Positions 23,262 through 30,106 of a DNA stretch of 31,274 bases are shown piece after piece. The stretch's first letter is position 1. Each line of letters starts with the position of its first letter. The stretch is taken from NCBI GenBank assembly GCA_038221545.1, contig JBBRIE010000004.1, positions 1-31,274 on the forward strand. Direction: 5' to 3'. Below the pieces are notes generated by a model that was not told where the DNA came from, searched no databases, and saw nothing but the letters and a program-made list of their open reading frames with translations. The DNA comes from JBBQNY01 sp038221545. Its GTDB lineage: Bacteria; Pseudomonadota; Gammaproteobacteria; Xanthomonadales; Ahniellaceae. The position numbers and the translations under genes were made by a program.

Positions 23262-24214
23262 GCCGCGCGCACGCCCGGCGTATCGCGGCCATGCGTCGCC
23301 GCGACAAACACGTCTTCCATGCTCGGCGTGGAAGCCATGACTTCGGCCGCGAGCCCCGCTTCCTTCAAGGCCGCGGCGATGCGCGCCGAGCCGTCGCCTC
23401 CCCCGGCGGTCAGCACGCGCAGGTTGTTTCCCACCTGCGCCACGCTGAGTACGCCCGGGACGCCGGCCAGTGCCTGCTGCGCACGGCGCGGCAGCGCGGC
23501 CACAACTTCGACAGTGCGTCCCGCCAGCGCTGCCGCGAGCTCTCGCGGCGTGCCGTCCGCGACCAGTGCGCCGTGGTCGAGAATCGCGATGCGATGGCAG
23601 CGCTCGGCCTCGTCCATCAGGTGGGTGGAGACAAGGATGGTGGTGCCGGCGTCAGCAAGGTCGAACAACGTCTCCCAGAACTCGCGGCGCGACTCCGGAT
23701 CGACGGCGCTCGTGGGTTCGTCGAGGAACAGCAGCTCCGGCTCGTGGATCACCGCGCAGGCGAGCGCCAGTCGTTGCTTCTGTCCACCGCTAAGCGTGCC
23801 GGCGAGCTGCTTCTCGCGATCGGCGAAGTCGAACCGCACAACCAGAGCGTCGACGCGAGCGCGCGCCGCACGCCGCGGCAGGCCCTGCACGGCCGCGAGG
23901 AACTCGAGGTTCTCGCGCAGGGAGAGATCCTCGAACAGCGAGAAGCGCTGGGTCATGTAACCGATGCACAGGCGTAGAGCTTCCGCCTGCTCCGGAATAC
24001 GGAGGCCGAGCACCACGATGTCGCCGGACGTCGGCGTGAGCAGGCCACACAGCATGCGGATGGTCGTCGACTTGCCCGATCCATTCGGACCGAGGAAACC
24101 GTAGACGCTCGCGCGCGGCACCGTCAGGTCGACGTCATCGACCGCGAGCAACGCGCCGAAGCGCTTGCTCAACCCCCGCGTGCGTATCGCGATATCGCGA
24201 GTCGTCGCGGACAC
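23258..24214 (-). CDS. ABC transporter ATP-binding protein (ABC-2 exporter)
   Basis: 318-residue cytoplasmic ATPase with a single nucleotide-binding domain. Walker A GPNGSGKST (42-50), Q-loop in YMTQRFSLFEDLSLREN, signature LSGGQ (141-145), Walker B LLFLDEP (161-167) and the H-loop STHLMDEAERC are all intact. About 90 residues follow as an accessory C-terminal domain typical of CcmA-type exporter ATPases. The start is a GTG at 24214, one base after the stop of the membrane-fusion gene (TGAGGTG); it is inferred from gene packing and the family N-terminus. E. coli YbhF has two NBDs; this protein has one. Partner: the permease at 22173-23261. Confidence 0.93.
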   Translation of the reverse strand: MSATTRDIAIRTRGLSKRFGALLAVDDVDLTVPRASVYGFLGPNGSGKSTTIRMLCGLLTPTSGDIVVLGLRIPEQAEALRLCIGYMTQRFSLFEDLSLRENLEFLAAVQGLPRRAARARVDALVVRFDFADREKQLAGTLSGGQKQRLALACAVIHEPELLFLDEPTSAVDPESRREFWETLFDLADAGTTILVSTHLMDEAERCHRIAILDHGALVADGTPRELAAALAGRTVEVVAALPRRAQQALAGVPGVLSVAQVGNNLRVLTAGGGDGSARIAAALKEAGLAAEVMASTPSMEDVFVAATHGRDTPGVRAA

Positions 24215-24215
24215 C

Positions 24216-25169
24216 TCACGGATCCGCCACGAATTCGACCCGGACCGGCAGGCCGGCCGGCAACGCCGACGCCTGCGCGTCGAGTTCGATCTCCGCCAGG
24301 TAACTGAGCCTCGCCACGTCATCGCCGGTCAACGCGTAGTAAGGCGTAAAGACAGGTTCGCTGCGGATCGCGCGGACACGGCCGGCGAACGCTGCTTCGC
24401 GTCCCTCCACGACCACGCGGGCGCGCGTTCCGATCCTCACCTGCGCGCGCAGGGGCGCCGGCACGTAGATGCGCGCATGCGGCGCATCGCCAACCAGCAG
24501 GACGACGAGCGGCGCCCCGACCGGGGCCTGGTCGCCTAGCTTGTACGGGAGGCTGTCGACGAGCCCGGGCCTCGGAGCGATCACTTCAAGTTTCTTCATG
24601 ACGATGAGCAATGACGCGACCTGCGCCTGGGCGGCCGCCAGGGCCGCCCGGCCCTGCGCGACCTGCTCGACGCGGGTTCCGGTTCGCAGTTTCGCGAGGG
24701 CGGCCTCGGCGCCCCGCACGTCGGCGTCCGCGCCGACCGAAGCGGCGCGCGCGCGATCGACTTCGGCGGCGGCGACCAGGTGCTTCCGCCCCAGCGCTGA
24801 CAAGCGAGCAGCCTGCGCGCGGGCGTCGCGGGCACGCGCCTGCAACGACGCGAGGCTTGCGCCGGCCTGTTCGACGTCCTCGCGGCGCGGTCCGGCCTCG
24901 AGTTCGACCAGCGCCTCGCGCTGGCGCTCCGCCTGTGCCCGTGCGTTCGCGACTTCCGACTCACTGCGCTCGCGGTCGAGGATGAGCAGGCGCGCGCCCG
25001 CGGGGACCCGATCCCCCTCGCGCACTTCGATCGAGACGATCCGCTCGGCCGCGGGAGCCGGCAGCGCGATGCGGTCGTATTCGAGCGTACCGAGCGCCTG
25101 CGGTGCGTTGTCGCGGCACCCGCAGAGCAGCACGATCGCGACACTGATGGCATGTACCCGGCGTTTCAC
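24216..25169 (-). CDS. HlyD-family membrane fusion protein, probable lipoprotein
   Basis: 317-residue periplasmic adaptor of an ABC exporter. The N-terminus VKRRVHAISVAIVLLCGC has a lipobox-like LCGC, so Cys18 is probably lipidated. A barrel-sandwich half (LGTLEYDRIALPAPAAERIVSIEVREGDRVPAGARLLIL) precedes a long alanine/arginine-rich coiled-coil hairpin (about 70-180), then the second lipoyl half and a beta-barrel domain (about 195-315). It resembles E. coli YbhG and YhiI. The start is a GTG at 25169 with GGAGG seven to eight bases upstream; an ATG further up has no comparable site. It is first in a minus-strand unit with the ATPase and permease. No TolC-type gene is in the window. Confidence 0.9.
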   Translation of the reverse strand: MKRRVHAISVAIVLLCGCRDNAPQALGTLEYDRIALPAPAAERIVSIEVREGDRVPAGARLLILDRERSESEVANARAQAERQREALVELEAGPRREDVEQAGASLASLQARARDARAQAARLSALGRKHLVAAAEVDRARAASVGADADVRGAEAALAKLRTGTRVEQVAQGRAALAAAQAQVASLLIVMKKLEVIAPRPGLVDSLPYKLGDQAPVGAPLVVLLVGDAPHARIYVPAPLRAQVRIGTRARVVVEGREAAFAGRVRAIRSEPVFTPYYALTGDDVARLSYLAEIELDAQASALPAGLPVRVEFVADP

Positions 25170-25244
25170 CCGCAGCCCTCCGGTTTTCCGGTCTGAACGA
25201 TAAACCATCGCGCGCCGGCGATGGTCGCGACCGTACTCGCGCGC

Positions 25245-25250
25245 TACGCT
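25245..25250 (+). promoter_or_regulatory. Candidate -10 box of phoH, placed for a leaderless mRNA
   Basis: TACGCT ends seven bases before the phoH ATG, the distance usually found between a -10 box and the transcription start. No Shine-Dalgarno precedes the ATG. The -35 region is not clear. Confidence 0.3.
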
Positions 25251-25257
25251 CGCGCCG

Positions 25258-26247
25258 ATGAATTTCCCAGCATTCCGCGACTTCGTGCTCGAACCCGCCG
25301 ACATCGAACGCCTCGCCAACATGGCCGGCCCGTTCGACGCCCACTTGCGCCAGATCGAGCTGGGCCTCGGCGTCGAGATCGCGAACCGGGGCAATATCTT
25401 CCGCGTCACCGGTGCGGAGCCGGCCGCCGCGCAAGCGGAGAAGCTGCTGCGCGCGCTGTACGCAGAGTCGGCGAATGCGATCCTCGATGCGAAGGCACTC
25501 AACCTGTTCCTCGCCGCAGCCGGCGCGACCGATGGCGCGGCCGTCGACGTCGAACCCCAGGAAGTCGCGATCCGGGTGAAGCGGGGCACGATCCGCGGGC
25601 GCGGCGACAACCAGCAGCGTTACCTGCACGCGATCGCCCGCCACGACATCAATTTCGGCATCGGCCCCGCCGGCACGGGCAAGACCTACCTCGCGGTGGC
25701 GAGCGCCGTCGAGGCAATGGAGAACCAGACCGTGCAGCGCCTAGTGCTGACGCGCCCTGCGGTCGAAGCAGGCGAACGCCTGGGCTTCCTGCCTGGCGAC
25801 CTCGCGCAGAAGGTCGACCCCTACCTGCGCCCGCTGTACGACGCGCTGTATGAAATGCTCGGCTTCGAGAAAGTCGCCAAGCTCATGGAGCGCAGCGTGA
25901 TCGAAGTCGCACCCCTCGCCTTCATGCGCGGACGCACGCTGAACGACGCCTTCGTCATCCTGGACGAGGCACAGAATACGACCGTCGAGCAGATGAAGAT
26001 GTTCCTCACGCGCATTGGCTACGGCTCGCGTGCGGTCGTCACCGGCGACATGACGCAAACCGACCTGCCCAAACACCAGCGATCGGGGCTGCGGCATGCC
26101 CTCGACGTGCTGCGCGACGTCGAGGGCATCAGCATCACGCGATTCACCGCACGCGACGTCGTGCGTCACCCGATCGTGCAGCGGATCGTCGAGGCCTACG
26201 AACGCCACGAGGCGACTGCAGCGGCCGCCGCGGCCAGTCCGGAATGA
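25258..26247 (+). CDS. PhoH family ATPase (YbeZ)
   Basis: 329-residue cytoplasmic P-loop ATPase of the PhoH/YbeZ family, thought to act with YbeY in ribosome maturation or RNA quality control. A PhoH-type N-terminal region with KH-like character (about 30-80) precedes the nucleotide-binding domain: Walker A GPAGTGKT (136-143), LTRPAVEAGERLGFLPGD, Walker B VILDEAQNTT (233-242) and TGDMTQTDLP. The C-terminal tail is Ala-rich. The ATG at 25258 has no Shine-Dalgarno and lies just after a possible -10 box. It overlaps ybeY by 4 bp (ATGA). It is first in phoH-ybeY-corC. Confidence 0.94.
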   Translation: MNFPAFRDFVLEPADIERLANMAGPFDAHLRQIELGLGVEIANRGNIFRVTGAEPAAAQAEKLLRALYAESANAILDAKALNLFLAAAGATDGAAVDVEPQEVAIRVKRGTIRGRGDNQQRYLHAIARHDINFGIGPAGTGKTYLAVASAVEAMENQTVQRLVLTRPAVEAGERLGFLPGDLAQKVDPYLRPLYDALYEMLGFEKVAKLMERSVIEVAPLAFMRGRTLNDAFVILDEAQNTTVEQMKMFLTRIGYGSRAVVTGDMTQTDLPKHQRSGLRHALDVLRDVEGISITRFTARDVVRHPIVQRIVEAYERHEATAAAAAASPE

Positions 26248-26726
26248 TCATGGCGGCCAACGCCGCTTGCGCCGTCAGTTACGGCGTGCCGCGCGCGGGC
26301 GTGCCTGCAGTCGTCAGTTTCGAGAAGTGGATCGCCACCGCGGCCGCGCGTGCCTCGAACTCGGGGCCTTGCGGATGCTCCATCCGGGTGGTCGGTGCGG
26401 TGGAAGGCCGCACGCTCAACCGCACCTGGCGCGAGCGGGACTATGCGACCAACGTGCTGTCCTTTCCCGCTTCGGCGACGCCGGTGCCGCCGCAAGCGGA
26501 AGCATCGGCTTCTTGGCTCGGGGACATCGTATTGTGCGCACCGGTCATCGCGCGCGAGGCGCGCACGCAGCGCAAGCGCACCCGCGACCACTATGCGCAC
26601 ATGACTGTGCATGGCCTGCTGCACCTGCTCGGCTTCGACCACGAGCGCGCCACGGACGCGCGCGCCATGGAACGCCTCGAGCGCCGCATCCTGGGGGAGC
26701 TCGGTGTTCCGGACCCTTACGGTTGA
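26244..26726 (+). CDS. ybeY: Endoribonuclease YbeY (rRNA maturation factor)
   Basis: 160-residue zinc-dependent RNase needed for 16S rRNA 3'-end maturation and 70S quality control. The family metal site HxxxHxxxxxH is seen as HGLLHLLGFDH (His123, His127, His133), after RDHYAHMTVHG. Upstream, TLNRTWRERDYATNVLSFP is the conserved LNxxxRxxDxxTDVLSFP motif with Asn in place of the second Asp. The start overlaps the phoH stop as ATGA; an ATG six bases later is also possible. It lies about 90 bases before corC, with a candidate promoter in the gap. Confidence 0.95.
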   Translation: MIMAANAACAVSYGVPRAGVPAVVSFEKWIATAAARASNSGPCGCSIRVVGAVEGRTLNRTWRERDYATNVLSFPASATPVPPQAEASASWLGDIVLCAPVIAREARTQRKRTRDHYAHMTVHGLLHLLGFDHERATDARAMERLERRILGELGVPDPYG

Positions 26727-26775
26727 AGGGCTGCGCGCACACGAACGCGGTTCCGGAAGGGCGGGATTCTTGCGA

Positions 26776-26781
26776 TACACT
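26776..26781 (+). promoter_or_regulatory. Candidate -10 box of corC
   Basis: TACACT in the 90-base ybeY-corC gap, 35 bases before the corC ATG, the same distance as at miaB. A weak TTCCGG lies 19 bases upstream of it. It could give corC and the genes after it a second promoter. Confidence 0.3.
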
Positions 26782-26816
26782 CCCGGCGTCTCGCCACCGG
26801 CGGCAGTTGCAGCGCA

Positions 26817-27662
26817 ATGAATGAGGATGCCCCTGCGACGCCCCCGGCGTCGCGTTCCTGGCTCGACCGCCTGGGCCAGATGCTTGCAGGCGAACCGCGG
26901 AACCGGGAAGAGCTGATCGCGGAGCTGCGTTCCGCGCAGACCAACGGCCTCCTGAGCGTCGACACGCTCGCGATGATCGAAGGCGCCATGGCCGTGTCCG
27001 ACAAGCAGGTCGGCGACGTGATGGTGCCGCGCGCCCAGATGGTGGCCGTCGACACCGAATGGGATTTCGCGCAGGTGTTGCGCGTGGTGGTCGAATCCGG
27101 CCATTCGCGCTTTCCGGTCACCGGTGAGGACCGCGACGAGGTGGTCGGCATCCTGCTGGCGAAGGACCTGCTCCGCTGTTGCGCCGAGGGCGCCAGCGCA
27201 CATGCGTGGCAACAACAGCTGCGATCCGTGGTGATGATCCCGGAAAGCAAGCGGCTGAATGTGCTGCTCAAGGAGTTCCGGGCCAGCCGCAACCACATGG
27301 CGGTGGTGGTCAACGAATACGGCGGCGTCGCCGGCCTCATCACGATCGAGGATGTGCTCGAGGAGATCGTCGGGGAGATCGACGACGAGCACGACGACGA
27401 CGAAGTATCGTTCATCCGCAAGCACCCGAGCGGCCGCGCCACCGTCAACGCGCTGACGCCGATCGAGGAGTTCAACCGGCATTTCGGCACGCGTCTGGAC
27501 GAGGACGAGACCGACACCATCGGCGGCTTCGTTACGGCGCGGCTGGGCCGGCTGCCGATCGTGGGCGACTCCCTGGTCAGCGGCGGCATCCGCCTCACGG
27601 TGACGCGGGCGGATCGCCGCCGGGTGCAGCAGCTCAAGATCGACCCGAATGCGGGGGAATAG
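26817..27662 (+). CDS. corC: CorC/YbeX CBS-domain protein
   Basis: 281-residue cytosolic protein. Two CBS domains (about 68-130, beginning VMVPRAQMVAVDTEWDFAQV, and 135-190, containing NHMAVVVNEYGGVAGLITIEDVLEEIVGEI) are followed by a CorC_HlyC domain (about 205-278). CBS pairs bind adenine nucleotides. CorC was linked genetically to CorA-dependent magnesium and cobalt efflux in Salmonella, while YbeX has also been tied to ribosome function. The acidic stretch DDEHDDDE follows CBS2, as in the family. It is the third gene of phoH-ybeY-corC and overlaps the following DUF4105/Lnb gene by 14 bp. Confidence 0.94.
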   Translation: MNEDAPATPPASRSWLDRLGQMLAGEPRNREELIAELRSAQTNGLLSVDTLAMIEGAMAVSDKQVGDVMVPRAQMVAVDTEWDFAQVLRVVVESGHSRFPVTGEDRDEVVGILLAKDLLRCCAEGASAHAWQQQLRSVVMIPESKRLNVLLKEFRASRNHMAVVVNEYGGVAGLITIEDVLEEIVGEIDDEHDDDEVSFIRKHPSGRATVNALTPIEEFNRHFGTRLDEDETDTIGGFVTARLGRLPIVGDSLVSGGIRLTVTRADRRRVQQLKIDPNAGE

Positions 27663-28950
27663 TCGGCCACGACTTATATGGCGCGACGGTTGCCGGGTGA
27701 TCGCCGCCGGCTTGCTGCTCTTGCTGCTGTGCGCGTGCCTGCAGGCCGCCGAACCGCAGCCGGGGCCGGAGCCCGCACTGGGCGTCCCGCGGCTGCTGGA
27801 CGAGGTACCGGATACGCGGATCGAGGCCGGGCTCCTCACGATCGCGCCCGGGGCGATCTACTGGCAACGCTTCGGGCACAACGCCATCGTGCTGCGGGAC
27901 CGGGACGATCCCGGACGCCTGACCGCCGTCAACTACGGCATCTTCGATTTCGGCGAGCGCAACTTCCTGCTCAATTTCCTGCGCGGCCGCATGCACTATT
28001 ACGCCGTCGCGGGCAATCCGGGCGCAGAGATCCGCGACTACGCAGCATCGGGTCGTGGCATGCAGATCCAGTGGCTGGGCCTGACTCCGGAGCAGGTCGG
28101 GTTGCTCCGCGCCCGCCTGCGCGACGATACGAGTGCGGCGAATGCGCGCTATCGCTACGACTACTTCACGCGGAACTGTTCGACGCGCGTGCGCGATGCG
28201 CTGGACGTGGCGCTCGGCGGCGCGCTCGAACGCAGCGCCACCGCGCGTTCGCGCGGCTGGACGTACCGGCAGCACTCGCTGCGACTGGCGCGGCCCGACC
28301 TGCCGCTGGCGTTGGGTATCCACCTGGGACTTGCCGGCTACACCGATCGGCCGCTGACGCTCTGGCAGGAAGCGTTCGTGCCGCAGCGGCTGGCCGATGC
28401 CATGGCCGACCTCGGCATGGACGGCAGGCCTGTCGTATCGAATACGCAGGTCATCGCCCGCGATCGCAATGCGGCGCCGCCGCCGAATCCACCGGCCTGG
28501 CGCTGGGCGTTCGCGCTGTGGGGCGCGGGGTTGGCGGGCATGCTGTGGGCGCTTCGGCGTTCGCACTCGCGCGCGGGGCAGCGGGCGTTCGCAATCCTGC
28601 GCGGCGCCCTGCTCGCGTTCTGCGGCCTCGTGGGATTCGGCCTGCTCGGGCTATGGATCGCCACCGACCACGCGGCGGCGCACCGCAACCTCAACATCCT
28701 CGTCGCCAGTCCGTTCTGCCTGCCCTGGCTGCTCGCCGGTCGGCGACGCAGTGCCGCAACGCGGGCGATCGGGCGGTTCGCCGTCGCGGGCGTGCTCGCT
28801 TCGCTGGCGCTGGCGCTCTGGTTCGCCTTTACCGACGCGCTGCGGCAGGACTTCGCGGACTGGCTGCTCCTGTTCGCTCCGCCGCTGCTGGTGATTGCAC
28901 GCCTGGAACGTCAGGGCCGTCACTCCCCCAAAGATTCCGGCACTGCCTGA
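27649..28950 (+). CDS. DUF4105/Lnb-family membrane protein in the usual lnt position
   Basis: 433-residue envelope protein. A signal segment (about 16-34, VIAAGLLLLLLCACLQAAE) leads to an exported domain (about 60-240) with the DUF4105 pattern: IYWQRFGHNAIVLRD (His77), LTAVNYGIFDFGERNFLLNFLRG, and YDYFTRNCSTRVRDAL (Cys177). Five hydrophobic helices follow at about 285-302, 312-337, 347-363, 374-394 and 402-418. This architecture matches Lnb, the lipoprotein N-acyltransferase characterised in Bacteroides, which adds the third acyl chain to lipoproteins. The catalytic role of His77 and Cys177 is my inference from family pattern. In E. coli and many Proteobacteria this slot, after corC, holds lnt. 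The ATG at 27649 overlaps corC by 14 bp; a GTG at 27697 is a shorter alternative. A different substrate, or a second lnt elsewhere, cannot be excluded. Confidence 0.8.
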   Translation: MRGNSRPRLIWRDGCRVIAAGLLLLLLCACLQAAEPQPGPEPALGVPRLLDEVPDTRIEAGLLTIAPGAIYWQRFGHNAIVLRDRDDPGRLTAVNYGIFDFGERNFLLNFLRGRMHYYAVAGNPGAEIRDYAASGRGMQIQWLGLTPEQVGLLRARLRDDTSAANARYRYDYFTRNCSTRVRDALDVALGGALERSATARSRGWTYRQHSLRLARPDLPLALGIHLGLAGYTDRPLTLWQEAFVPQRLADAMADLGMDGRPVVSNTQVIARDRNAAPPPNPPAWRWAFALWGAGLAGMLWALRRSHSRAGQRAFAILRGALLAFCGLVGFGLLGLWIATDHAAAHRNLNILVASPFCLPWLLAGRRRSAATRAIGRFAVAGVLASLALALWFAFTDALRQDFADWLLLFAPPLLVIARLERQGRHSPKDSGTA

Positions 28951-28995
28951 CCACCGGCACCGTGCGATCATCGCGCCCTGGGAACGGAGCGCGCG

Positions 28996-30003
28996 ATGCC
29001 GACAACGGAACCGATGCCGACGTCCGTTTCGCCCATGCTGGTGAACTTCGCCGCGTACGCACGGGATGGCCACCGCACCGGCGACATCACCCTCGAGCAG
29101 ATCAGCGACGTGCTCAAGCAGCCCGGACAGTTCGTCTGGCTGGGGCTGCACGAACCCGATCAGGACCTGCTCGACAAGATCCAGGAGGAGTTCGGCCTGC
29201 ACGACCTCGCCATCGAGGATGCGCACCATGCGCACCAGCGGCCCAAGGTCGAGGTGTACGGCGACTCCCTGTTCATCGTGCTGCAGACCGCGCAGTTCGT
29301 GAACGGCAAGATCGCATTTGGCGAAACCCACGTGTTCCTCGGAACCAACTACCTGGTCAGCGTGCGTCACGGGGCTTCGCTCAGCTACTCGCCAGCGCGT
29401 GCGCGTTGCGAGCAGTCGCCCGAGCTGCTGGCGATGGGACCAAGTTTCGGCCTCTACGCCATCTTCGATTTCGTGGTCGACAATTTCCAGCCCATCGTCG
29501 GCTCGTTCCAGACCGAACTGCAGGCCCTGGAGGAGGACATCTTCGGCGACAAGTTCCGCCGCGACGTGATCGAGCGGCTATACGACCTCAAGAAGGAACT
29601 GGTGACGCTGAGGCTCGCCGTCACGCCCCTGCAGGACATGCTCAACCAGCTGGTGCGGTTCCACCCCGGTCTCATCCACGAGCATGCGCGCATCTACTTC
29701 CGCGACGTGTACGACCATGCGGTGCGCGTCAAGGAGGGTTGCGACACGATGAGCGAGATGTTGTCCGCGGCGATGTCCGTGAATCTCGCGATGGTGTCGG
29801 TGGGCCAGGGCGAGGTGGTCAAGCGACTCGCTGGCTGGGCCGCGCTGCTCGGCGTGCCGACGCTGATCGCGAGCTGGTACGGCATGAACTTCGAACACAT
29901 GCCGGAGCTGGAGGGTCGTTTCAGCTATGGCGTCATGATCGGCATCACGGCGATCGCCGTGAGCGGCCTCTACACCTGGCTCAAGCGCGCCAAGTGGCTG
30001 TGA
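28996..30003 (+). CDS. corA: CorA family magnesium/cobalt channel
   Basis: 335-residue inner-membrane Mg2+ channel subunit; the family is pentameric. A cytoplasmic N-terminal alpha/beta domain and long helices (about 15-270, with FVWLGLHEPDQDLLDKIQEEFGLHDLAIEDAHHAHQRPKVE) precede two C-terminal membrane helices (about 274-294 and 312-330). The signature YGMNF is at 295-299 right after the first helix, and the basic tail LKRAKWL is typical. The ATG at 28996 has a GGAGCG upstream; a second ATG at 29014 or 29035 is possible. It lies 45 bases after the Lnb-like gene on the same strand. Confidence 0.95.
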   Translation: MPTTEPMPTSVSPMLVNFAAYARDGHRTGDITLEQISDVLKQPGQFVWLGLHEPDQDLLDKIQEEFGLHDLAIEDAHHAHQRPKVEVYGDSLFIVLQTAQFVNGKIAFGETHVFLGTNYLVSVRHGASLSYSPARARCEQSPELLAMGPSFGLYAIFDFVVDNFQPIVGSFQTELQALEEDIFGDKFRRDVIERLYDLKKELVTLRLAVTPLQDMLNQLVRFHPGLIHEHARIYFRDVYDHAVRVKEGCDTMSEMLSAAMSVNLAMVSVGQGEVVKRLAGWAALLGVPTLIASWYGMNFEHMPELEGRFSYGVMIGITAIAVSGLYTWLKRAKWL

Positions 30004-30015
30004 GGAAACAGCGAT

Positions 30016-30086
30016 TGCAGGAGCGCCGCAAGGCGCGCTAGCTGCGGAGCGCCGGCGTCCCGATCGCGCCTTGCGGCGCTCCTGCA
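30016..30086. repeat. REP-type inverted doublet (perfect 22-bp arms)
   Basis: Arms at 30016-30037 and 30065-30086 are exact inverse complements of 22 bases, separated by 27 bases. Each arm holds its own small hairpin, GCGCC-GCAA-GGCGC. The arm head TGCAGGAGCG resembles the TTGTAGAGCG head of the doublet at 2431-2502, so they probably belong to one family. It fills the gap between the convergent corA and S9 peptidase genes and could stop both transcripts. Confidence 0.75.
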
Positions 30087-30106
30087 TATATTGCCTGCGC
30101 TGACCG

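Noticed and set aside
21741..23960. 739-codon plus-strand open frame
   Set aside because: Antisense to the amidohydrolase start, the ABC permease and the ATPase, which are all well supported.
27678..30041. 787-codon plus-strand open frame
   Set aside because: It runs through the Lnb-like gene and corA in a different frame and gives Arg/Ala-rich sequence typical of GC-rich shadow frames.
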